Counted from the stretch's first letter, positions 1 through 9,187 are shown. The stretch: DNA of 64,000 nucleotides from Nonlabens agnitus (GCF_002994045.1 NZ_MQUC01000003.1:2270501-2334500), one strand, 5' to 3'. Numbers and translations are program-made. Notes: generated by a model not told the origin, from the letters alone.

Positions 1-792
1 AGTAGGGAGATCAATATTTTTATATGTATTAGTGTTGTCAATCTTTGCAAAATCAACAAAGTAGTTAGAGATGTAGTTTTTAAATTGCTTTCTTTTAAAT
101 CCCTTTTTTCGAGCCTCTTTGAGCATCGTTTTCCACATATCCCATGTCCCTAAATCAACGTTTTCATCTACAACTCCATGCACGAATTCTAAAATCTCTG
201 TTTTCTCTTTGATGGATTTAGCCGAAATATATTTATCATAATTATTAAAACCATTTTCAATCTGATATTTTGCTATTTCCCTAGGCTTTCCAATTGGTGA
301 AGCCCATTGTATTAAAAAGTTGGGTTTAACACCATTTTTAATAACTTGAATAGTGACCAAACCACCTAAGCTATGTCCTAAAAAACCAATGGTTTTATTT
401 TGGACAGAATTAACCGCCCTTAATTCATGATATATTGCCGTAAAATCATTGGTGTAAGTTTCCAGGCGGTCATCATAAGTACCTGTAGATTTTCCAACAC
501 CTCGTTTGTCAAATCGAAATACGGCGATATTATTTTCTAAAAGATACTCAGTTAAGTAATTGTGAGCTTTTTGGGAGATCTCTCCAGTCCCAGATACGAT
601 GATGAGTAATTTTTCAAATTCCGATTTTGGTTTAAGTAGCGTTCCGAAAATTGTAATGTCATTATCAATTTTAGAGCTTACCTCTATTAAATCAAAGTCC
701 GAAATATTTTTTATCTCTTTTTCATTATTCAGCGTTTGACAGAAAATCAATTTGGCTGCAAATACAAATGAGATTAACAAAGTATTTTTCAT
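1..792 (-). CDS. Alpha/beta hydrolase, exported, C-terminus beyond window edge
   Basis: The reading frame is open from an ATG at 792 to base 1, so the C-terminus lies outside the window. The first ~19 residues are a signal peptide (hydrophobic stretch ending in IFCQ). The fold is recognised from the nucleophile elbow GHSLGG (Ser about residue 141) and the preceding FRFDKRGVGKS segment, typical of the serine aminopeptidase/dienelactone hydrolase-like branch. The catalytic Asp and His would be in the missing part. It is clearly a paralogue of the frameshifted hydrolase at 1363-2354 (same layout, Ser at the same residue number). Substrate unknown. The gene sits in the AT-rich accessory block. 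Confidence 0.85.
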   Translation of the reverse strand, partial: MKNTLLISFVFAAKLIFCQTLNNEKEIKNISDFDLIEVSSKIDNDITIFGTLLKPKSEFEKLLIIVSGTGEISQKAHNYLTEYLLENNIAVFRFDKRGVGKSTGTYDDRLETYTNDFTAIYHELRAVNSVQNKTIGFLGHSLGGLVTIQVIKNGVKPNFLIQWASPIGKPREIAKYQIENGFNNYDKYISAKSIKEKTEILEFVHGVVDENVDLGTWDMWKTMLKEARKKGFKRKQFKNYISNYFVDFAKIDNTNTYKNIDLPT

Positions 793-1362
793 CGGGTTGT
801 TTTTTACGTTTTAAGAAGCAATTAATTCCGGTTAATTTTATTCGTGATAAAACATTTAAAAAGCTATGAAATCCTTTAAAGCTTATCCTCCAAAAAGTAG
901 AGATCTACTTGCGGTGTACTTTCTTTTGATGGTACTTTGAGACTAAAAGTTTAAAGAGTTTTAATTTATTTGTTAATAAAGTGAAATCCTTATTACTTCA
1001 ACTACACTTTTATTGAATCATGCTAAAAAAGCCGACATCAAAGAAATGGCAAATGTCTTTAAAGTATTTACGGTACTATGAGTAAAAGAATCCAGCGAGT
1101 CGATCCAACATGCGCGTGGAATGAGTTTAACTGTTTGAAGAAACTCAATCTTCAACTTATGAAAGTGAACCACCTAATTAAATAAGTAACCTACGGTTAA
1201 GAATTATTTATCGCCGTATAAGAAAAGTAGAGATGAAATTGAGCTACAGCTTTTCGGAATAAAAACAATCCAAATTTAAAATTTGGCTACTTGCAATGAA
1301 CGCCCAAACCTTGGTGTTAGAAACAACTTGCACTATTTTCGATATCCCATGTTGACCCACAG
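793..1362. other. 570-base gap without a convincing gene, cassette-like AT-rich spacer
   Basis: No supported gene is present. The stretch holds only short open frames with no good start or homology that I recognise, for example 35 codons from an ATG near 1078. It contains a 17-bp inverted repeat, CCAAATTTAAAATTTGG at 1270-1286, next to a GC-richer piece at 1287-1320. Similar spacers between minus-strand accessory genes continue at 3040-3208 and 4139-4665. Confidence 0.5.
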
Positions 1363-2354
1363 TTATTTTTCCGATGTCCAATTAATAATCAAATTGAGCG
1401 GTTCTTTATCCATTTCGTAAAGTGACGAGCCAACTTTGCCATTTCTATCGGTTAAATAATGATTTAGACCATCAAACACTCTTATATCAATATTAGGATT
1501 TTTAAAAGATTTTACTAAATCGACTTCTTGCGCGTGATTAATAATTTTATCTTCTGTTCCCGTAAGGTATAAAGCCTTTAAAGAAAGATTCTTGAGCGTA
1601 TCTTCTAAATTAGTTCTTGCCATTTCTATTAAAAAAGTGTCATCCAATAATAAAATATATCTTTTTTAAATTCTTTTTCTTTAATGTACTTTTTTACTTC
1701 TTTTTTAGTAGCATTAGGTTCACTTTTACTTATTATATCTATGTATCCTTCTAGGAATGACGTGATTTCTATTTTGGTTTTTCCCTTGCGCATTACTTCT
1801 GGAAGGCTATTTTCATAATTCATCTTGAATTGATTGACCAGAAACGCTCCGTTTTTGGCGATAGGAGTTTCAATCAAAACGATGAAATCTATATCATCAT
1901 TAATAGCATTAAGAGTTGCAATTCCTCCAATGCTGTGTCCGATTATTCCAATTTTTTTATCTAAGTACGTTTGTTGTATTTTTTTTAATGCAAATCCCAA
2001 ATCATTTGACAGGTCTCTAACTAATTCTGAATATTCCCCTTTTGATTTACCAACTCCGCGTTCATCGAAACGGTAGACAGCTATTCCGTGTTTAAGTAAC
2101 TCTTCCGCTAAAACAAAATGTGTGTGTCGAGAATCACGACCACTTCCAGCAACAATCAAAATTATTGTATCAAACTTGGTTTTAGGTGTTATTAAAGTTC
2201 CTGATAGTTTTATATTTTCATCTTCGTTTTGAAAATCAATTTCGCTAAAAATATAGTTTTCCCGATTACCTATTTCTTTCTCGTAATCATAGATATTTTG
2301 AGAATTAGCGATTATCGAAAGAGTCAGAAAAATTATCGTAAACGTTCTTTTCAT
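1363..2354 (-). pseudogene. Alpha/beta hydrolase split by a frameshift
   Basis: The N-terminal frame runs 2354 to 1629 (241 residues): signal peptide ending in IANSQ, FRFDERGVGKS-like segment and the nucleophile elbow GHSIGG (Ser about residue 141). It ends in an out-of-family tail (YYWMTLF). The other frame, 1647 to 1363, carries the missing C-terminal part of the same fold: TGTEDKII with the likely catalytic Asp and GLNHYL with the likely catalytic His. The two frames overlap at 1629-1647 in an A/T-rich run, and joining them there restores a protein of about 325 residues. This is a single-base frameshift; a sequencing error cannot be excluded. A TTG would be the only start for the second part, which makes a separate gene unlikely. 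Paralogue of the hydrolase at 1-792. Confidence 0.75.
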
Positions 2355-2418
2355 ACCTATGGATAACTCTATTTACTAGACAAAGCCGATTATATTTCCC
2401 GTATCGCCAACTAAATAT

Positions 2419-3039
2419 CTAATCTATAGGATTTGTTACTGTTTCAACTTCCAAGTTATTAAAAAACAAACCCGTCCAACCTCCATTTAGTTTTAGTATT
2501 TCACCTGTGTTCATTTCCTTAAACGTAGCTAAAAAACTAGCTTTATTTTCTCGGAGGAATACAGTATAGTTTGAAGTCAATTTTGAGTTAGGCTGAAGAT
2601 TAGTAGAGTTTTTTACTGTCGTTGAAAATGGAAAGGATGACTTTTCATTAGTTAAAGGAACTTTGATGCCTCCAATTAAGTTTGAATATCCTTCAGATAA
2701 GAAACTAATTTCCTCTGGAATGGATACTTTAATTTCTTCATAATTGATTACTGAAAATGCTTCTGAATCTTCAAACTTAAATATTGAAAAACCTTTCAGG
2801 TCTTTAAGAGGCTCAATCACTATTTCCATCACCGTATCTGAATTATTTTCAAAACTAAATTCAGGTATCTGTTCTTCTATTATTCTTTGACCGTCCGTTT
2901 CTGTTAACCTCCATTGTATATCAACCAATTCGTATGATTTCAAATCTTGATTGTTGTCAATGATAGCATCGTCATCACTACAAGATGTAAAAGTTAAAAA
3001 CATCAGTAGTCCAGTAATTATCTTTGTAATTTTCAACAT
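2419..3039 (-). CDS. Small lipoprotein of unknown function
   Basis: 206 residues. The N-terminus has a lipoprotein signal with lipobox FTSC (Cys at residue 20) followed by SDDD, an acidic stretch common after the lipid-modified Cys in flavobacterial surface lipoproteins. The rest is beta-rich with no motif I recognise. It is preceded and followed by AT-rich spacers and is on the same strand as the hydrolases and the aspartic protease, so it belongs to the accessory block. Function not known; a secreted or surface-exposed beta-sandwich is only a guess. Confidence 0.75.
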   Translation of the reverse strand: MLKITKIITGLLMFLTFTSCSDDDAIIDNNQDLKSYELVDIQWRLTETDGQRIIEEQIPEFSFENNSDTVMEIVIEPLKDLKGFSIFKFEDSEAFSVINYEEIKVSIPEEISFLSEGYSNLIGGIKVPLTNEKSSFPFSTTVKNSTNLQPNSKLTSNYTVFLRENKASFLATFKEMNTGEILKLNGGWTGLFFNNLEVETVTNPID

Positions 3040-3208
3040 ATTAATTTTTTAAGTTGTGTTTAACTTGCTCATGAAAGGTATAATTAAATAGGTGCAGAAA
3101 TTATTAGCTAGGTACTCAGAGACTGTGCAAAATGCTTTAACCGCTATGTTAAGCTCTTGAGTACATTATTTTAATACATCTCAAGTTTACTTGACGCTAT
3201 TATTTTAC

Positions 3209-4138
3209 TTATTCCTGGCTTTCAATTAATTTTATTTTTTTATCATCCCAATTGATAACAGTGCGATAGTTTTTGAAAAAATCCAAACCGAATAAATGCT
3301 CTAGATACTTTTCGGAATATACTTTTTCCTCTCCTAAAGCAGAATTTCCAAATTCAATTTCATTGATTATTCCTTTATAGGATTGCCTTGACAAATCTTC
3401 TGCGCCATAAATTCCAATTACACCATTGGTTATCGATTTTTTGAATTCCGTTATTTTCCCATCTTCTATTTGTTTTTCAAATTCAGAAAACGGTATCACT
3501 ATGCCACCATTAAATCCTAAATCCACAGTAAAGTTCCAAACTCTTTCATTATTTATTTTACATGCTATCGAGGGTATACCCGCATAACCAACAAATAATT
3601 TATTCTCAATTGTTTGTTTTGGTAAGTTCAATTTCAACTCATCGTCAGTTATAGTAATTTGACCTTTTTTGAAATCAATATCCCAAATGGCGTGTTGCAT
3701 CAAATTAGAACCAATGAATCCAGAGATATTCATAGAAGACCAAGTTGGAACAGAGTTAAAGTCAAGGATAGCTCCAATAGTTTCAACAAATTCTATTCCT
3801 CCAATCTGGATTGTGTCTATTCTGCAATATTCTTTTAGTTGAGATTTGTTGTAAACATCGTATATGTTTTCTCTACCAATAATCTCTAAATTTAAACTTT
3901 CAGCGAATTTTTTGGATATTACATTTGATGATCCGGTATCTAAAATAAAATCGTAATCTTCATCCTTTATTTTTGCTTGTACAATTATAAATCCATTTTT
4001 TATCTCGAATGGAAAAGTTTCTTTGAAGTTTTCTTGTACTGTTTTTCCTTGTTTGAGATATTTCTCTGCTTTGTTAACGGCGCAGCTATTAATTAAAATG
4101 ATAATTGCAAAACAAATAAACACTCTTACTATTTTCAT
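3209..4138 (-). CDS. Retropepsin-like aspartic protease domain lipoprotein
   Basis: 309 residues. The lipoprotein signal ends in LINSC (Cys about residue 19). A hydrophobic strand followed by FILDTGSSNV (DTG at residues 67-69) is the active-site motif of pepsin/retropepsin-like proteases. A second, degenerate motif (FTVDLGFNGG) lies in the second half, and the C-terminus GLDFFKNYRTVINWDDKKI matches the end of this family in Bacteroidota. It probably sits on the inner leaflet of the outer membrane or on the cell surface. The second motif lacks the DTG triad, so single-chain activity is uncertain. A separate small member of the same clan is at 30126-30566. Confidence 0.75.
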   Translation of the reverse strand: MKIVRVFICFAIIILINSCAVNKAEKYLKQGKTVQENFKETFPFEIKNGFIIVQAKIKDEDYDFILDTGSSNVISKKFAESLNLEIIGRENIYDVYNKSQLKEYCRIDTIQIGGIEFVETIGAILDFNSVPTWSSMNISGFIGSNLMQHAIWDIDFKKGQITITDDELKLNLPKQTIENKLFVGYAGIPSIACKINNERVWNFTVDLGFNGGIVIPFSEFEKQIEDGKITEFKKSITNGVIGIYGAEDLSRQSYKGIINEIEFGNSALGEEKVYSEKYLEHLFGLDFFKNYRTVINWDDKKIKLIESQE

Positions 4139-4665
4139 TTTATCGCTTTTATAAATATCGCTTTTTACGTCTTTTCACAACATAATTTGGTATGGGATTT
4201 CGTAGCTTAAAAATCCGATAAATTTACAAACCCAAGAAAATGCTTTAGATTGCCACTCAACTTTTTAGCAGAAATTCTGAGACAACAGATAATATGTGTC
4301 GTTATGAGTTTACCTTTTGATACTTAAAAAACCAAAAAGTTTATTCCGTTAATATAATTTTACTGTTTTCAGATTTTTATATCCCAGCAAACTAGCAAAA
4401 ATCTTTAATTGATATTATTAAAAAGTAAGAAGTTGCAGCTCTGTTCAATTGAACAAAGAATGAATATATTATCAATTTCATTTTGCTTTTCAACAAATTA
4501 CATGTTGTTGAGAGTGTGGTTTTTGATCCATTTTGCGTTGCGTTACTTTGAATTGCCAGATTTTTCCGCTTTTTGTTTAATTAGCAGAAAAACATAGCTA
4601 ATATTATTTCAAGTTGAATGCAAAACAAATTGACTAATAAAATTTTTTTAGCTAAATACTTCACT
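4139..4665. other. 527-base AT-rich gap, no supported gene
   Basis: Nothing here codes convincingly. A 62-codon open frame on the plus strand (4409-4597) has no recognisable domain, runs against the surrounding strand, and is very AT-rich, so it is not called. The segment near 4185-4230 contains a short inverted repeat (GGATTT / AAATCC) around GTAGCTTAA, similar in style to spacers seen between accessory genes. The change from AT-rich to normal composition occurs at the right end of this gap, before the deoxynucleoside kinase. Confidence 0.5.
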
Positions 4666-5283
4666 CTAAGCAAACAACCCAGTCATCTCTGCATCGATCC
4701 TGTTGATGATATCTCCTAGATCCTCAGGGTTATTGACAAAGTCGATGTTATCCACATCAATAATCAACAGATTCCCTTTGTCGTAACCATGGATCCATGC
4801 TTCATAGCGCTCGTTCAAGCGGCTTAAATAATCAATAGAGATAGAATTCTCATAATCGCGGCCACGTTTGTGGATCTGGTTCACAAGGTTTGGGATAGAA
4901 CTGCGCAAATAGATCAACAAGTCTGGAGCTGCCACTAATTTTTCCATGAGGTTGAACAACCTGCTGTAGTTGTCAAAGTCACGCTGGGACAACAATCCCA
5001 TAGCATGCAGGTTAGGCGCAAAAATGCTCGCATCTTCATAAATCGTACGATCCTGGATGATCTTCTTTCCACTCTCACGTATTTCCAACACCTGGCTAAA
5101 ACGGCTGTTCAAGAAATACACCTGCAGGTTAAAGGACCAGCGCTCCATATCCTGATAAAAATCTTCCAGATAGGGATTTTCAAGAACGTCCTCAAATTGC
5201 GGTGTCCATTTATAGTGTTTGGCAAGTAGTTTTGTGAGTGTAGTCTTTCCTGCTCCTATGTTTCCTGCGACGGCGATGTGCAT
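4666..5283 (-). CDS. Deoxynucleoside kinase (dCK/dGK family)
   Basis: 205 residues, the usual size. It phosphorylates deoxynucleosides with ATP in the salvage pathway, in the cytoplasm. Visible motifs are the P-loop GNIGAGKTT at residues 7-15, the substrate-binding/DRT region IIQDRTIYEDA, and the LID-type arginines HKRGRDYE. The substrate (dA, dG or dC) cannot be told from the sequence. It follows the exported protein gene at 5286-6107 with only 2 bases between them, so the two are probably co-transcribed. Confidence 0.9.
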   Translation of the reverse strand: MHIAVAGNIGAGKTTLTKLLAKHYKWTPQFEDVLENPYLEDFYQDMERWSFNLQVYFLNSRFSQVLEIRESGKKIIQDRTIYEDASIFAPNLHAMGLLSQRDFDNYSRLFNLMEKLVAAPDLLIYLRSSIPNLVNQIHKRGRDYENSISIDYLSRLNERYEAWIHGYDKGNLLIIDVDNIDFVNNPEDLGDIINRIDAEMTGLFA

Positions 5284-5285
5284 GT

Positions 5286-6107
5286 TTAGTTCTTCTTCTG
5301 GTTAGTCGTAAAAACGCTCAGGCGAGCGCGGCTGTAAAGATAGAGTTTTCCGTTCTTTAGGTAAAGTGATTTTGGCGGCTCTTGTGGTTCAATGTTCAGG
5401 TCGTTTTCCATAGGAGTGAACTTATAATCTGCGGTGAATTTAAAAATCTTGAAGGCATCGTCTTGTTGCACCACCAGCTGTTCAAAATCATAATCGGCAA
5501 GATGGATGTTGTCAAGTTTCAGTTCGCTGGTCTTGCTCGCATAATTGTTATAGCTGGCGACTCCTTTATCGCTTACTAGATGACAGTAGTTATAATCGGT
5601 CAACATTTGCGTGACCTGGTTTTGTATAACTGGCGAACTCACCACTAGTTTGTCATTGATATAGTCGTACAATTCCAATCGCTGCTGATCCAGGTTGTAA
5701 AGCCACAAACGACGCTCACCAGCGAGACCGGCAAAATCAAAATACCGATAAGGTTGCAATTGATTGAGTTCCACACGCTGGGTTTCATTGAGCCGATTAT
5801 CCAGCAATACGATGGTTTGTGTGTCCTTATAAAATAGTAAAATCTTAAGCGGATTGATCAAATCCACACTGGTCAGGTCGCCCAACTGCACATCATAAAA
5901 CTGTTGTTTTGGGACACTGGCACGGCCATCGATGGGTGATTTATAGAACACGTTGTCTTTGCCGTAGTACAGGTTTTCAAAATCATCGACACCATAGAAC
6001 GCATCTGCCTGCAGGGAATATGCTGTAGTACTGGTAGATGGTATGGATTGCGCTTTCGCGAAAGCGAAAAAAAATAAACTTCCCAACAATGTGAAAACCA
6101 ACTTCAT
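5286..6107 (-). CDS. Exported protein of unknown function
   Basis: About 273 residues from the ATG at 6107. A further upstream in-frame start at 6161 is possible but would put 18 polar residues before the signal peptide. The chosen start gives a clean signal peptide whose end is AFAKAQ, with an expected signal peptidase I cut after AKA. That segment is encoded by a copy of the dispersed palindrome (6051-6066). The mature part has alternating strand patterns with repeated LYDY/LYLY motifs and could be a beta-propeller-like periplasmic or outer-membrane protein. It is located directly before the deoxynucleoside kinase gene. Function not recognised. Confidence 0.75.
   Translation of the reverse strand: MKLVFTLLGSLFFFAFAKAQSIPSTSTTAYSLQADAFYGVDDFENLYYGKDNVFYKSPIDGRASVPKQQFYDVQLGDLTSVDLINPLKILLFYKDTQTIVLLDNRLNETQRVELNQLQPYRYFDFAGLAGERRLWLYNLDQQRLELYDYINDKLVVSSPVIQNQVTQMLTDYNYCHLVSDKGVASYNNYASKTSELKLDNIHLADYDFEQLVVQQDDAFKIFKFTADYKFTPMENDLNIEPQEPPKSLYLKNGKLYLYSRARLSVFTTNQKKN
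6051..6066. repeat. Dispersed palindrome, copy 1 (inside signal peptide)
   Basis: The core CGCTTTCGCGAAAGCG is perfect. It lies in the frame of the exported protein at 5286-6107 and encodes the AFAKA end of the signal peptide. Confidence 0.95.
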
Positions 6108-6217
6108 ATAATAGGTATCTTTGCCGCCGGTAAAGCGATGCCTTAAAAATACGACTTCCAAAAGTCGCGAGAGTCACAGTGCCTGTAAATAAGTTGTGTA
6201 AAATTATTTGCTAGGGC

Positions 6218-6247
6218 TTGTCAATCAAATTTTTAATAGTACATTTG
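6218..6247 (+). promoter_or_regulatory. Bacteroidota-type promoter for rplM-rpsI
   Basis: TTG at 6218-6220 and TACATTTG at 6240-6247 are separated by 19 nt and match the -33/-7 consensus (TTTG and TAnnTTTG) known for Bacteroidota. The predicted transcript would start about 45 nt before the rplM GTG. Confidence 0.7.
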
Positions 6248-6298
6248 CGGCCCGATTTTAGTTAGTAAAATCGCCTAAGAAATTAAAACTATTTCACA

Positions 6299-6754
6299 GT
6301 GAATACTTTAAGTTACAAAACCGTATCAGCTAACAGCGCTACCGTAAACAAGGAATGGGTACTGATAGATGCTGCTGATCAACCATTGGGACGCATGGCT
6401 TCCATCGCCGCAAAGTTCTTGAGAGGTAAATATAAGACCAATTATACACCGCACGTTGACTGTGGTGATAACGTGATCATTATAAATGCTGCTGGAGTAC
6501 AATTAAGCGGTAACAAATGGAACGATAAGAGTTACATACGCCACACGGGTTACCCAGGTGGACAGCGTAGCCTTACCGCAAAGGAGCTTTATGATAAGGA
6601 TCCCGCAAGAGTAGTAGAAAATGCCGTAAAAGGTATGTTGCCTAAAAACAAGTTAGGAGCTGCTATCTATCGCAACCTTAAAGTATATGCTGGTGCCGAG
6701 CATGAGCAAGGTGCACAACAACCTAGAACAATCAATCTTAACGAGGTAAAGTAA
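6299..6754 (+). CDS. rplM: Large ribosomal subunit protein uL13
   Basis: 151 residues, normal length. It is an early-assembling 50S subunit protein. The segment KEWVLIDAADQPLGRMAS, the HVDCGDNVIIINA strand and the RHTGYPGG motif are diagnostic. The start is a GTG at 6299, chosen because the following residues (NTLSYKTVSAN) match the N-terminus usual in Flavobacteriaceae and no ATG lies upstream. rpsI follows after 4 bases, the common L13-S9 operon. Transcription probably starts from the promoter at 6218-6247 and ends at the hairpin at 7161. Confidence 0.97.
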   Translation: MNTLSYKTVSANSATVNKEWVLIDAADQPLGRMASIAAKFLRGKYKTNYTPHVDCGDNVIIINAAGVQLSGNKWNDKSYIRHTGYPGGQRSLTAKELYDKDPARVVENAVKGMLPKNKLGAAIYRNLKVYAGAEHEQGAQQPRTINLNEVK

Positions 6755-6758
6755 ACCT

Positions 6759-7145
6759 ATGGAGACAGTACACAAAATAGGTAGAAGAAAAACTGCCGTA
6801 GCAAGAGTCTACCTTACAGAAGGTAAAGGCGCTGTAACGATCAACAACAAGCCATTAGATCAATATTTCACAACTGGAATGCTTCAATACAAAGTGAAGC
6901 AGCCGTTTATGTTGACTGACGATGTGGATGGTTATGATGTTCGTGTAAACGTTTTCGGCGGTGGAATCACTGGACAGGCAGAAGCTGTACGTCTAGCGAT
7001 CTCAAGAGCCCTTGTAGAAATCGATGCAGACAAGAAAACATTATTGAAAGCTGAAGGTCTTATGACTCGTGACCCAAGAATGGTAGAGCGTAAGAAATTT
7101 GGTCAAAAGAAAGCGAGAAAGAAATTCCAATTCTCCAAGCGTTAA
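6759..7145 (+). CDS. rpsI: Small ribosomal subunit protein uS9
   Basis: 128 residues. It is a 30S head protein whose C-terminal tail reaches the P-site tRNA. The N-terminal GRRKTAVARVYL, the GGGITGQAEAVRLAISRAL segment and the basic tail ending in KKARKKFQFSKR are classical S9 features. It is the second gene of the rplM-rpsI operon and is followed 15 bases later by a strong hairpin terminator. Confidence 0.98.
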   Translation: METVHKIGRRKTAVARVYLTEGKGAVTINNKPLDQYFTTGMLQYKVKQPFMLTDDVDGYDVRVNVFGGGITGQAEAVRLAISRALVEIDADKKTLLKAEGLMTRDPRMVERKKFGQKKARKKFQFSKR

Positions 7146-7160
7146 TACAACACAATCTTT

Positions 7161-7190
7161 ATCGTCCCGCAACTGCGGGACGATACTTTT
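7161..7190 (+). terminator. Rho-independent-like terminator after rpsI
   Basis: The 10-bp perfect stem ATCGTCCCGC (7161-7170) and GCGGGACGAT (7175-7184) has an AACT loop and is followed by a T-rich stretch. Confidence 0.85.
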
Positions 7191-7329
7191 GTTCTTTATT
7201 TATTATTTTAATTTGCTGTCAACTCGATTGCCGTCGAGTGCTAGTTTAGCATCTAAATGGGTCAGGCGATTTCCTTATGGAATGACCACTAATCCATTGC
7301 TATCTGACAGAACGTAAACTATTTAAGAA

Positions 7330-8130
7330 ATGGCAAATACTATTGAGGTCAAGGATCTACTTGACGCAGGTGTACACTTTGGACACCTAACCCGCAAATG
7401 GGATCCCAACATGGCACCATATATCTATATGGAACGCAACGGGATTCACATCATCAACCTTTACAAAACCAGTGCAAAACTGGATGAAGCTAACGCTGCA
7501 TTGCGCAAGATCGCTGCATCTGGTCGCAAAATCCTTTTTGTAGCTACTAAGAAGCAAGCCAAGGACATCGTTGCAGAACATGCAAAAGATGCTGGCATGC
7601 CTTACATCACAGAAAGATGGCCTGGTGGAATGTTGACCAACTTTGTAACTATCCGTAAGGCAGTTAAGAAGATGGCTACTGTTGACCGTATGAAAAAAGA
7701 TGGTCGCTATGAGACTCTTTCTAAGAAAGAGCGTCTTCAAGTAGACCGTATGCGTGCAAAATTAGAGAAGAACTTAGGTTCCATCTCTGACATGTCCCGC
7801 ATGCCAGCAGCTCTATTTATCGTTGATACCGTACGTGAGCACATCGCTGTTGCAGAAGCCTTGAATCTAGGTATTCCAATTTTTGCAATGGTAGATACCA
7901 ATGCAAATCCACGTGATATCGATTATGTGATCCCATCTAATGATGATGCATCCAGATCTATTGAAATCATCATCAAATCTGTTACTGATGCTGTAAAAGC
8001 TGGATTGGAAGATCGTAAGAACGAAAAAGGTGATGACGATCAACCAAAAAAGAAAGAAGGTAAAGCAGACAAAAAGGACGCTCCTAAAAAAGCGGCCAAG
8101 AAAGCTGTAGCATCTGAAGAAGAAGAATAA
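7330..8130 (+). CDS. rpsB: Small ribosomal subunit protein uS2
   Basis: 266 residues. It is a 30S protein needed for S1 binding. The N-terminal LLDAGVHFGHLTRKWDP, the RWPGGMLTNF motif and PIFAMVDTNANP are diagnostic. The C-terminus (from about residue 232) is a lysine/alanine-rich low-complexity tail ending in a run of Glu, longer than in enterobacteria. It forms an operon with tsf, which starts 37 bases downstream. The 185-base leader from the rpsI stop contains the rpsI terminator and presumably the rpsB promoter, but no consensus promoter stands out. Confidence 0.97.
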   Translation: MANTIEVKDLLDAGVHFGHLTRKWDPNMAPYIYMERNGIHIINLYKTSAKLDEANAALRKIAASGRKILFVATKKQAKDIVAEHAKDAGMPYITERWPGGMLTNFVTIRKAVKKMATVDRMKKDGRYETLSKKERLQVDRMRAKLEKNLGSISDMSRMPAALFIVDTVREHIAVAEALNLGIPIFAMVDTNANPRDIDYVIPSNDDASRSIEIIIKSVTDAVKAGLEDRKNEKGDDDQPKKKEGKADKKDAPKKAAKKAVASEEEE

Positions 8131-8167
8131 ATAACTCTGTAAATACAGAATTAAAAAAACGTACAAA

Positions 8168-9130
8168 ATGGCAAAAATAACCGCCGCTGAAGTAGGTAAA
8201 CTAAGAAACACTACCGGTGCTGGTATGATGGACTGTAAAAAGGCCCTTGTAGAAGCAGATGGTGATTTTGATAAAGCAATTGATATCCTTAGAAAAAAAG
8301 GACAAAAAGTTGCTGCAAAGAGAGCAGACCGCGATTCATCTGAAGGTGTGGTTGTAGCAAAAATCAACGACGACAATACAAGAGGTATCTTACTTTCCTT
8401 GAATTGTGAGACTGACTTTGTTGCAAAAAATGACTCTTACGTAGAGCTTGCTGATAAAATCGCAGAAATCGCTTTGGACAAAAACTCTAAAGAAGAAGTT
8501 CTTGCAGCAGACTTTGATGGGATGACCGTTGAAGAAAAGTTGATCGAGCAAACTGGTGTCATAGGTGAAAAACTAGAAATAGGAGGCTTTGAAGTTTTTG
8601 AAGCACCTTATGTTGGAGCTTATGTTCACGGTGGCAAGATTGGTGCATTAACCGGTCTTTCTACAGAGAGCGAAAACAAGGAAGAAGTTGCAAAATCTGT
8701 AAGCATGCAGGTAGCTTCCATGGGAGCAACTACATTGTCTTATAAAGATTTTGATCCAGAATTCGTAAAGTCTGAAACTGAAGCTCGCATCGCTGCGATC
8801 GAAAAGGACAATATTGAAAGAGGTCGTCTAGGTAAGAACTTGATCAATGTACCATTGTTCATCTCTAGATCTCAATTGACTGACGCTGCTATCGCAGATG
8901 CCAAAGCTAATTTTGAGCAAGAATTGAAAGCAGAAGGAAAACCAGAAGCGATCTGGGACAAAATTATTCCAGGTAAAATTGAGCGATTCATTTCTGACAA
9001 CGTTACTCTTGATAAGGAGTTGGCACTTTTGGACCAGAATTTTATCATGGATGACAAGAAAACAGTTGCAGAATATGTTGATTCTAAAAATGCAGATGTA
9101 GTAGGCTTCAAGAGAGTTTCTCTAGCTTAA
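8168..9130 (+). CDS. tsf: Translation elongation factor Ts
   Basis: 320 residues. It is the nucleotide exchange factor for EF-Tu in the cytoplasm. The N-terminal UBA-like domain has the TTGAGMMDCKKAL motif (RNTTGAGMMDCKKALVEADG), followed by the core KINDDNTRGILLSLNCETDFVAKND. Length is somewhat above the E. coli protein, as is usual in Bacteroidota. It is the second gene of the rpsB-tsf operon and ends at the hairpin at 9152. Confidence 0.97.
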   Translation: MAKITAAEVGKLRNTTGAGMMDCKKALVEADGDFDKAIDILRKKGQKVAAKRADRDSSEGVVVAKINDDNTRGILLSLNCETDFVAKNDSYVELADKIAEIALDKNSKEEVLAADFDGMTVEEKLIEQTGVIGEKLEIGGFEVFEAPYVGAYVHGGKIGALTGLSTESENKEEVAKSVSMQVASMGATTLSYKDFDPEFVKSETEARIAAIEKDNIERGRLGKNLINVPLFISRSQLTDAAIADAKANFEQELKAEGKPEAIWDKIIPGKIERFISDNVTLDKELALLDQNFIMDDKKTVAEYVDSKNADVVGFKRVSLA

Positions 9131-9151
9131 GTCATACATTCATAAATATTA

Positions 9152-9187
9152 AAATCCCGTTCCTTTTGTTAGGAACGGGATTTTTTT
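9152..9187 (+). terminator. Terminator after tsf
   Basis: The 13-bp stem AAATCCCGTTCCT (9152-9164) and AGGAACGGGATTT (9171-9183) has a TTTGTT loop and is followed by a T run. Confidence 0.9.

Noticed and set aside
1078-1185. 35-codon frame starting ATGAGTAAAAGAATC, after a short frame ending KVFTVL
   Set aside because: The two overlap by ATGA, but the first has no start codon and neither matches a family I know; may be remnants.
4409-4597. 62-codon plus-strand frame
   Set aside because: No recognisable domain, very AT-rich, opposite strand to all neighbours and inside a spacer; likely chance.
7191-7329. Possible ribosomal protein leader or promoter before rpsB
   Set aside because: TTTG at 7212 and TAGTTTAG at 7242 have a 26-nt spacing and one mismatch; no leader fold was convincing.
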